DNA from: Sipunculus nudus
Lineage: Eukaryota > Annelida > Sipuncula > Golfingiida > Sipunculidae
DNA: 64,000 bases
Assembly (NCBI GenBank): GCA_026874595.1
Contig: CM049310.1
Location: 84,541,056-84,605,055 of the forward strand
Reading direction: 5' to 3'
The notes under the pieces are model-generated. The model made no database searches and was not told where the DNA came from. It saw only the letters and a list, made by a program, of their open reading frames with translations. Shown piece by piece: positions 55,320 through 64,000 of the stretch; position 1 is the stretch's first letter, and each line of letters starts with the position of its first letter. The position numbers and the translations under genes are program-made.

Positions 55320-56100
55320 GAATATGGGTAGTCAACAAACGACTTTGTGTATCTGCCAAAATCAGAGTAGGACGGGTGAAGTGAAGCATGGATTTAGTGG
55401 CAAGTGGAAATAGAGTTAGATGTGTTACATATTAGCATGGATGTCTGCCACGTAAACACGATTGTAGGTGACGCCACCTGTTATTTGAACGAGAAACTGT
55501 CCAAGATGTATGCGCATGTAAAATTTCAGGTGAATAAGTCAAACCACTGCTGAGATATGAGTGATTTTAACCAAAGTCAAACGAACAGATAGACGCTGTG
55601 CAAAAATAGTTGCAGGTGGCAAAACCAGTTTCTTGTATGATAAAGAGCTATGCCAGATCTAAACACATGCAAATTTTCAGGAAGATACGTCAAACCAGTC
55701 CAGAGATATCAGCATGGATGTCTGCAGCATGAATGTGAACGTAGGTGGCACCATCTGTCATAAAATCAAGAAAGCTACCCAGGTTGTATACTCATGCCGA
55801 ATTTCAGGTGAAATAGTCAAACTACTGCAGAGATATGAGTGATTTTTATCCAAGGCAGACAAACAGATGGACGCTGTGCAAAAATGGTTGCAGGTGGCGC
55901 TACTATATTTTTGTATGTTATAAAGCTATCCAAAGGCTACATTTGTGCAAAATTTTCTTCCTGATTGGTCAAACGAGTCCGAAGCTATGTGGGTTAATGT
56001 GTCAAAACAGATGCACAGATGGATGCACTGGAGAGAGGAAAGGTCTGAGGTCAACGCAAAATGGTTAGACATCAGTTCACATGTGACCCGATAACTGATG
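55320..56100 (+). repeat. Second copy of the GGTGGCGCCACC-family repeat (short)
   Basis: It starts AATATGGGTAGTCAACAAAC, continues AAAATCAGAGTAGGACGGGT without interruption, has about 1.5-2 core units (GTAGGTGACGCCACCTGTTA, GCAGGTGGCGCTACTA), and ends AGGAAAGGTCTGAGGTCAAC and TCACATGTGACCCGATAAC. This uninterrupted copy marks the insertion point in the copy at 43738-48780. Confidence 0.8.
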
Positions 56101-56411
56101 TAAGTTTAGGAAAAATTGGTCCAGTAGTCTCAGAGGAGTTCTTCGGAAATGAATATGGCAGCGGCGACGGAACCCAGTCAAAAACATAGTATCTGAAAAA
56201 CTTTGTTTTGGCGGATACAATTATCATGCTTTTCCCTGATATGACATTTTTAGCAAAACAAAAAAAGGTAAAAAAAAATCACCCTGGCTAACTGATTTCT
56301 GAAGAAAACGTGCCTGAGAACTATACCTTTTTTTTGTCCTAGCTGTTAATGTAAGATCTGAATATCAGCTGCATACTTGTCACATGTGACTAGTTGTCAA
56401 TGCAAGATAAA

Positions 56412-57840
56412 CAAGGCCTACAGGCCTAATGCAAACCTGTTCAATTGGATATGCATTAGGTATAATGCTCCCATGTTAACATGCTTGACATGTTAACATT
56501 ACTTGAAAATTAAAATTTTCAAGAACATGTGTGCACATATACGATGCAATTACTAAACATTTTTAACTGGAGTACAAGCACCAATAACACAAACATCACT
56601 CCTGAAATACTGGCAAGGATATACATGATACAAAATGATTGTAGGTGAGGCCACCAGTCTTGTGTGTGAGAAAGCCATAGAAGATGTATGGACATGTAAT
56701 ATTTCAGCCTGATACTTCAAACCAGCTATGTGCACAGACGAATGAAACCAAAAACAATTGCAGGTGGCGCCACAAGTCTTGTATATGACAAAGCTATCTG
56801 AGATGTAATAAATAAGCTGGGACATACACTATGCAAAAATCATTGTAGGTGGCGACCCCAGTCTCGTGTACAAGAAAGCCATCAAAGATGCATGGACAAG
56901 TAAAAAATTTAGGCCAATACATCAAGTTTCTCTCGAGTCAGGTGAACTGGGCTGATCTAGCTCAGCTGATGCAGGCAGTTGCCCTGAGTGAACCAGAACA
57001 CAGTATATGCTTACTTGGCCAAATGACAAAAGTTAAATTCCTGTACCTCGACCAAAATTCATCAAACCCAAACCAATTAAACAAACTTGAAAGAGCTTAT
57101 CTCTGCAATTAATTCTCTGAAATATTGAACAATTTGGCTGAACGATTTCAAGGAAAAATATTTTCAAAGGTTTTTAGCTTTTCCTCTTTTAAATGTTATT
57201 TAATGAAGGTTGCACAACAAAACACTCATTCCAAGAACATCTGATATATGACAGATTTCTGCATAATATTTTGGGATGCTAGCTCCTACTATTCCTGAGA
57301 AATTATGGGTTAATGTGCTGATGACCAATGACCCTTGTACAGAACAGTTTGATGTAGGTGGCGCCACCAACACCTCAAATTTATTTATAAGTCATGTGAC
57401 CAACATTTGCATAAAATTTTGTTATGATAGCTCCAGCTGTTTCTGATATTGTAATTTTAATATCCTTTTTGGCCAAATGACTAAGTTCAGCTTCCTGTAA
57501 CTCGGCCAAAGTTCACTGAACTGGAATTATTCAAACAAACTTGAGAGAGATTGTTTCTGGGATTATTTCTGAGAAATATTGGACAATCTGGCTGGACAGT
57601 TTTTCAGAAGAAGATTTTTAAAGGTTTTTAAGCTTTTTCCCAATAAAGTCTAAGTAAATGCAGATAGCCAAAAAAATAAACAAAATCCGATAGAGTTTTT
57701 TAGATGACTGATTTATGTATAAAATTTGGTGATGCTAGCTCCAACAGTTTTTGAGATAGCATGGGTAAACGTACAGATGACTGCGGACGGATGACGCTGT
57801 GCATTGCATATGCTCACAGGTTTGCATAAAATCCAACAAA
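56412..57840 (+). mobile_element. GCGAACCTGTG-family element, ~1.4 kb
   Basis: It starts CAAGGCCTACAGGCCTAATG followed by CAAACCTGTTCA and ends GCTCACAGGTTTGCATAAAA. Interior blocks (GTAGGTGGCGCCACCA, ATGACTAAGTTCAGCTTCC, GATAGCTCCAGC) match 34795-38440. The start forms a GGCCTACAGGCC hairpin. Confidence 0.75.
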
Positions 57841-60204
57841 GCCATGGTTAGTTATCGTGGTGACACTAAATGTTCATCCGAGGATGCATGTGGGTATACC
57901 ATAATACGTCCTGTCACAGACGGGTGATAAAAAGGAAATTGATGGTTTTGCACTCTGGGAGACCTAAGAAAGCCATCACTAAATATTGATACAGAAATAA
58001 ACTCATAAACCCCTATTAACCTCCTCTCCTTCTTGGGGACAGATTGATGGAGATTAGGAGGCCCATCCCGAACATCATAGCTTTTAACCAGCTCCAAACA
58101 ATGTCCTTGGTCTTTGAAGGTGCCCATTCACCTGCCTTTAGAAAAAGAATTTGTGATTTCTGGCTTCTTTTGCATATATATTAATGATTTAAGGGCAATA
58201 TTGGTTGTAAAAAGTTCTTATAACGCCTTTGTGACGGATGTATGTACTTTTTTATCAACAACATGTTTGAAAACAGCAACTGATGTTGACAAACGGGAAA
58301 AACATGTAACCTAAGGTGGCAGGTTGCATATTTGCTGAGGTAGAAAGGTCACTTGTTGCAAAACGCCATTTGCAAAGCTCTGGTTTATCTGACTAGCTTC
58401 CAGATGCCCTTGTTGAATTTGTTTTGATTCTTTTGGCGGGCTTCAACATATAATAAACACGTTGATATAAACAAAATAAGCAGCCTGTATGCGGTGATAT
58501 CTGGCATATTTTTTAAAGCTTCAAGGGACTATCTTTAGTTTATAATGGTCAAATAGGTGATTGGGCGCCTTTAACAGCTCCCCTTCCCATGATCGACACT
58601 TATCTGTTGTATAACCTTGGTGATGATTTAATGACTCCTGGGCTACTGTAAAGCATGCCAGTGTGCTGCTGTGGAGTGTATGAAAGCTACACAGCCATAT
58701 AATTTGATAGCTACAACTTCACTAACAGCAGCTCAAGTCCAAAAATACAGCCTTTTCTTTACTTCAAGAAGTCTTTGACCTCCAGGGACAGGATCTAACA
58801 TACATTAATTAATAAAAAGAACTAATTAGGCAAAAGGTGCATTTCTCAGGCGTTATTTTGGAAATTGGTGCAGGCAGTGAAAGTTTATCATTTATTTTTA
58901 TAAAAAAAAATTAATATGATCAGGGGACAACAGGATTATAACAATTGTTTTGATAAATAAGTAAAAGCATAAAATGACAAAAAAAAAATGTTACTGAAAT
59001 TTTATTATTTTCTGGGAAGAAAGGTCTGAGCTTGAGCCCAAAATCTGTAAATTTCTAATAAAAAAATCAAGAAGTTTTCTATGCTGGGGGTTAAAATTGA
59101 TGCACTCAGTGCCAGAGGTACCAATTTTTTTTATCCTTACATATCACAAGTATACAGTTGGTGTAATTTATGTGATGAATTTATTCAAACAGCAAGATTG
59201 TTACTTAGAAGTGACAGAAACTAAGAGAGACACAAAACCATAATAATGAATAGTGCACGGCCCTTATGCATTATCAGCAAATCACTGACTCAACATATGT
59301 GAAAGCTAATCAAACAACATTAGGCTATTGAGGACAAATTTGAAAAGTCTGTAATCAGATAATCTCTGCAACTGCCATGAAGAAAAGCAACTGGTGAAAA
59401 AGCGATTGGTATGAATCATCCCTAATTATATTTCTCAGTGCTCTTTTCCGGACTTTCTTCAGTAAAGTCTGCAGACTGAGCAGTATGATGAAGGGTTGCC
59501 TGGACCTTGAGTCTCAACTGATCAGTTCAGCCGGATTACTTCTGGTTCCCTGATTTCATAAAGATCTTATCTTTTCCACATCTTGTCTTTTCCCGCCGAT
59601 CTATCTGTCCATCAGACAAGAGCCCTGATGAGACAATTTGCTCCCAGACGACATGAAAGGCGGTGCAGGATTGGAGATAAATAAGAAAATCATTTAATAA
59701 TGATGCGTAGTCTCATCCAAATCAAATTACATATATCCATAAAATATAAATTTTTTTTTTAACAGCTGCCCATTCTTTTACCAGGCACATTAGGTATGCA
59801 TGAAATACAGCACTTGTTTCCCTTGGAGATATAATAGTATCTGCAAACACTTCATTCTGAAGCCATTCCTAAACATAAAAGAAATAAAACTTGCTCAAGA
59901 CACAATCAGTTGTGCTAATGAAAAGGTAAATAAAAAATATACAATTTATTTGTGATTCAAGTACTCCATCTCACCTTAATTGCAAATTGGTTTGTGTTTG
60001 CCAGCAAACTGAACCAAAACAATATGTAGAATACTTATGAACAGGTAAAAAGAGACAATGAGTCTGTATACGCAAGATTGGGCAGTTTCGTTAGGCAACT
60101 TTTCTTTTCAGCTAAAATGAACTGATAGCAGAGGATAATACACATTGTGGGAAGTGACTCAGCAAGTATAATAAAAGGATTGTAGTCTGCAGGCTGAATA
60201 ATAA
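57841..60204. other. Gene-poor interval
   Basis: The stretches 57850-58150 and 59440-59700 are unique and comparatively GC-rich. The minus frame at 58127-57852 (91 residues) has no splice-supported ends and no family motif. The remainder is AT-rich. Confidence 0.4.
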
Positions 60205-63200
60205 CTAGATGTGTCGGAACGACACGAATGCCCCCGCCTGGGGCATATTAGAAACATTTGTAAAATTTTGAAAAAATTTTTTTAAGTTCAGGTGGTGTCG
60301 TATGGTCAAAAGTAGGTCCACAAGGGCAAAATGCAAACTCAATCTGCAACAGGTCATTATCAAGCAACACACCATAAATCATGCCAGTATATGCAGGCAT
60401 TGAGAAAAAAAAGTCCATACATGTGCATTTTCCATTAAAATTTCTGTCTTTCATGAAATTTTCTATGTTTAGGAGCCGTAAAACAATGAAAAGTAGGTCA
60501 ACCGGGATGCAACGCGAACTCGATCGGTAACTGTCATTATCTGCCCACACATAAAAAATCAGGGTGGTATCTGCAGGCATTGAGGAAAAAAAGTCAGAAC
60601 ATATGCATTTGTTATGAAAATTTCTATTTTTCATGAAACTTTCTATGTTCAGGAGCAGTCAAATGGTCAAAAATAGGTCAACTGGGACAAAACAAGAACT
60701 CGATCTGTAACTGGTCAATATCTGCCTACACACCAAAAATCAGGCCCGTATCTGCAGGGACTGCGAAAAAAAGTCCATACATGTGCACTTTTTAATGAAA
60801 TTTTCTATGTTAGAGCACCGTCAAATGGTCAAAAGTATGTCAACTGGGACAAAACGCGAACTCGATCTGTAACTGGTCAATATCTGCCAACACACCAAAA
60901 ATCAGGCCAATATCTGCAGGCATTGCGAAAAAAAGTCTGTACATGTGTTTCTGTCATGAATATTTCTATTTTTCATGAAATTTTCTAAGTTAAGGAGGGG
61001 TAAAACGTTCTAAAGTAGGTCAACCGGGACGAAACGTGAACTCTATCTGTAACTGGTCATTATCTGCCCATACACAAAAAATCAGGCCAATATCTGCAGG
61101 CATTGCGAAAAAAAGTCTGTACATGTGTATTTGTCATGAAATTTCATATTTTTCATGAAATTTTCTATGTTCAGGAGCCGTAAAACGGTCAAAAGTAGGT
61201 CAACCGGAACGAAACGCGAACTCGGTCTGTAACTGGACATTATCTGCCCACACACCAAAAAAAAAGCCAATATCTGCAGGCATTGCGAAAAAAAGTCTGT
61301 ACATGTGTATCTGTCATGAATATTTCTATTTTTCATGAAATTTTCTAAGTTAAGGAGGCGTAAAACGTTCAAAAGTAGGTCAACCGGGACGAAACGCGAA
61401 CTCGATCTGTAACTGGTCATTATCTGCCCATACACAAAAAATCAGGCCAATATCTGCAGGCATTGCAAAAAAAGTCTGTACATGTGTATTTGTCATGAAA
61501 ATTTATATTTTTCATGAAATTTTCTAAGTTTAGGAGCGGTAAAACAGTCAAAAGTAGGTCAACTGGGACAAAACGCGAACTCGATCTTTAACTGGTCATT
61601 ATCTGCCTTCACACCAAAAATCAGGCCAATATCTGCAGGCATTGCGAAAAAAAGTCTGTACACAGAGTATGCGAAATCCGTCGGTCCTGCGGACCTGACC
61701 GGCTGAAAACGTGCGGGTCCGATAAAATCTCTAATCCAGCCGGACCTGGTGTCCGTCTGTTTCCCAGCATTACATATTATTCGAATTGGAGACTAACTTT
61801 CCTTAATTTGCTTTCCTGTCACTGCGTAAACTGCTCCATGTGCATTTGTTGTCATAAATTTGATGGCAAAGCGAAGGCAGAATACAGATGGCCGTGATTC
61901 GCCTGTGCATTTAATTTCTTTAAAAAGATAAAATCGCAGCCAATCAAAATTGCCATAAGAGTTACGTATGAGCCATTCAGTCCGTCAGTCTAAACAACAG
62001 ACGCTATTATTGGATAATTTGGTTCTCAGACATTTCGCAAGATGCCAATTCGCAGCGTCAAACGTGCCGTTTCGCCCCAGACGTTTTCGCGACTTCTTGT
62101 CAACGGGGCCAGGAGCCTAAATTATTTTTAAATTGAAATGAGATAATCAACCATAACTCGCCAGTTTTGTATACTTGTGTGTCAAAAAATTTATGTACGG
62201 ACCCTCAGATGGGAACTATCTGCATAAGAAATTTCACACGACGTGCGCGGTGTCTTAGAATATAGTGCCCCACTGTCCCGCCAGAGGTCGTTCCTAAATC
62301 AACGTGTGCTGCGTGCGTTGCGATCAGGACATCAGGGGGCGAATTTGATTGTACAAAACGTCATGGTTACAAAACAACATTTTAAGTTTAAACCGATCGG
62401 AAATGCAATAAAAGATTTAACTGATACAAGCCTTATTTTTTGTATTGACACTCACTGACTGTCCATTATAAATTAAATACCCAGGCATTTTCACCATATA
62501 AAATTTCATTTTTTTTTTAATTTCCATACAACATTTCCCCTTTGAATATATTAGAGATGTTAATTTGTATTTATACTTCTCAGTATTATATGAATAATTC
62601 TCTTGACAGAAGTTATTAATGATAATTTTTAATCATAGAAAAATATAATTGGGCATTAAAATATCCAATAATATACTTCGTGGCAGGTCCTGCAGAAATC
62701 TAGCAGGACCGGCTATAAGCCCTCTGCAGCAGGACCTACTGTCCTGCTGCCAACTGCAGGTTTTCGCAAACTCTGTGTACATGTGTATTTGTCATGAAAT
62801 TTCTATTTTTCATGAAATTTTCTAAGTTAAGGAAATGTAAAACGTTCAAAAGTAGGTCAACCAGGACGAAACGCGAACTCGATCTGTAACTGGTCATTAT
62901 CTGCCCATACACAAAAAATCAGGCCAATATCTGCAGGCAATGCGAAAAAAAGTCTGTACATGTGTATTTGTCATGAAATTTCATATTTTTCATGAAATTT
63001 TCTCTGTTTAGGAGCCGTAAAACGGTCAAAAGTAGGTTAACCGGGACGAAACGCGAATTCGATCTGTATCTGCCCACACACCAAAAAACAGGCCAATATC
63101 TGCAGGCATTGCGAAAAAAAGTCCGTACAATTGTTTGATTTTGGAATGACGGAAGGACGGAATGACGGACATGGGTAAAACTATATGCCCCGGCCACTTT

Positions 63201-63215
63201 GTGGCGGGGGCATAA
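60205..63215 (-). mobile_element. Tandem-core element with hairpin ends and a CTAG terminus (Helitron-like, inferred)
   Basis: Read on the minus strand it starts ATGCCCCCGCCACAAAGTGG followed by CCGGGGCAT, a hairpin, and ends TGTCGTTCCGACACATCTAG. That end is a hairpin just before CTAG, which fits the Helitron 3' rule (hairpin then CTRR, then T). The core has about a dozen ~178-bp units with GTCTGTACATGTGTATTTGTC, ATTTTTCATGAAATTTTCTA, AAAAGTAGGTCAACCGGGAC and AATATCTGCAGGCATTGCGA. It is interrupted by a 1.1-kb transposon. No Rep/helicase frame is present, so it is non-autonomous. Confidence 0.75.
61661..62777. mobile_element. 1.1-kb TIR transposon nested in the tandem core
   Basis: CACAGAGTATGCGAAA at the left is inverted as TTTCGCAAACTCTGTG at the right. 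The interrupted core unit is otherwise continuous (GTCTGTAC / GTACATGTGTATTTG). Because the target TGTACA is palindromic and blends into the TIR, the duplication may be read as TA, GTAC or TGTACA. The subterminal regions are rich in GGTCCTGC / GCAGGACC inverted motifs. It has no recognisable transposase; a 71-residue frame at 62243 lacks motifs. Confidence 0.88.
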
Positions 63216-63220
63216 AAACA

Positions 63221-63608
63221 AGAGCACCACAAATGGTGCATAATACACCTTTGCATATCTGGATACCTCTGACCTCATTAGATATGCATGGATTTTGTTG
63301 GAAACCAAACTGAAGTGAGATATTATAATGATTAGTATTTCTCTTGAATTTAATCAAATACAATCGTATTCTCCATAAGTTATCACATCGACACCATAAA
63401 GTAGCCCAGTGACCTCTGACCTTATTAGATATCCATGGATTTTGTCCATATTTGAACTCTGGCGAGATAATCTATTGGTTAGTAGTTAAGCTGAGTTACA
63501 TGAAAATCCATCAAAGCTCCAGTAATTTTCGTTGCAACACTAAAAATTAACGGATGGACAGACGGACCATGGGTACAAACATCATAAGTCTTCTCATAGA
63601 CGGGCTAA
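63221..63608 (+). repeat. Short element starting ACAAGAGCACC with a hairpin
   Basis: It begins ACAAGAGCACCACAAATGGTGC, a GCACCA/TGGTGC hairpin, holds two diverged ~180-bp units (GACCT.TGACCT.ATTAGATAT.CATGGATTTTG), then GGATGGACAGACGGACCATG. This is the general layout of the other ACAAGRG-starting elements in the window. Confidence 0.65.
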
Positions 63609-63834
63609 TAACAAGAGGCCCATTGGTCATGATACTTCACTGCCCTATGTGTGCTTTAGATGAAATATTATAATCAAATTGTTAGTTTGATAGAAGGTCC
63701 AGATGTATAAGTGATATGCCTCTCAACTGCTAATCTCTTAGTAAGACTGCCAAAATCCCACAGATTATAAGAAATTGATTTTACTTTGTGTTAATGCATG
63801 TTTTGGTCAAACTGGCATAAAAGTTGAACATTAT
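63609..63834 (+). repeat. Start of another ACAAGAGGCCCAT-type element
   Basis: ACAAGAGGCCCATTGGTCAT at 63612 resembles the start of the 19275 element. It is cut by the transposon end at 63835. Confidence 0.5.
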
Positions 63835-64000
63835 CAGAGTTTGCGAAATCTTCCAGTCCTCAGCAGGACAGTGGCTCCTGCTGCAGAAGACTTATTTCCG
63901 GTCCTGTCAGATCTGTAGGACCTGCCATGAAGTATGTTAATTCAGTGAATGGTAACAAGCAGAAAGCATATGTAAAAATAAGTGTCAATAGTTTTATTGT
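63835..64000. mobile_element. Second copy of the CAGAGT-TGCGAAA transposon (runs off the window)
   Basis: CAGAGTTTGCGAAATC is followed by CAGCAGGACAGT, CCTGCTGCAGA, CCGGTCCTG and AGGACCTGCCATGAAGTAT, in the same order as the inverted right end of the copy at 61661-62777. Sharing CAGAGT but not the preceding bases suggests that the true TIR starts at CAGAG. Confidence 0.8.

Noticed and set aside
57852-58127. 91-residue minus-strand frame
   Set aside because: It has no splice-site pair and no recognisable motif. The stretch may be conserved non-coding sequence.

Overview
This is a eukaryotic, AT-rich window with large introns and very dense repeats. It is most likely from a marine lophotrochozoan and probably a bivalve mollusc. 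That is an inference from intron-containing animal genes, elements with tandem-repeat cores and hairpin ends, a tRNA-headed SINE-like family, and the 'ADPG' repeat common in marine invertebrate genomes. I see no bacterial operons, CRISPR arrays or viral genomes.

Two protein-coding genes can be supported, and they converge tail to tail. (1) On the + strand, positions 150-4658 hold the last five coding exons of deoxyhypusine synthase (DHPS), which makes the hypusine residue of eIF5A. The 5' half lies before the window. (2) On the - strand, the exons at 25452-25323 and 14065-13904 join in phase and encode a basic then acidic tail with an FxNPxY motif. I read this as the cytoplasmic end of a membrane receptor that I cannot name. 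Its 3' UTR may run to a poly(A) signal near 10779. A possible third minus-strand exon lies near 38739-38958.

The rest is intronic or intergenic. In order it holds: a 3' splice-site minisatellite (490-985) and a 5' splice-site minisatellite (1649-1905) inside DHPS; a degenerate TTGATCAAA array (5330-5720); a 130-146 bp tandem-core element (6497-9040); a G/T-rich minisatellite split by a GC-rich insert (14262-15055); a hairpin (16049-16266); an inverted and tandem array of tRNA-derived 306-bp units with a 13-bp target duplication (17130-18926); a ~150-bp tandem-core element (19275-21165); a long foldback element built of CCTAGG palindromes (28949-30783); elements bounded by a GCGAACCTGTG inverted repeat (34795-38440, 56412-57840); a MITE-like inverted repeat (40260-40660); a TA-flanked transposon (41501-43022); a ~3.2-kb TIR insertion (about 43780-46945) inside a GGTGGCGCCACC-rich repeat (continuing to 48780; second copy 55320-56100); a 76-bp satellite (53089-53790); and a ~178-bp tandem-core element (60205-63215) broken by a 1.1-kb transposon (61661-62777).

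The most unusual observation is in DHPS. One exon's acceptor site and another exon's donor site have each been tandemly multiplied together with the adjoining coding sequence, giving 8 acceptors and 4 donors. In the cases traced, using an extra site causes a premature stop or a frameshift.
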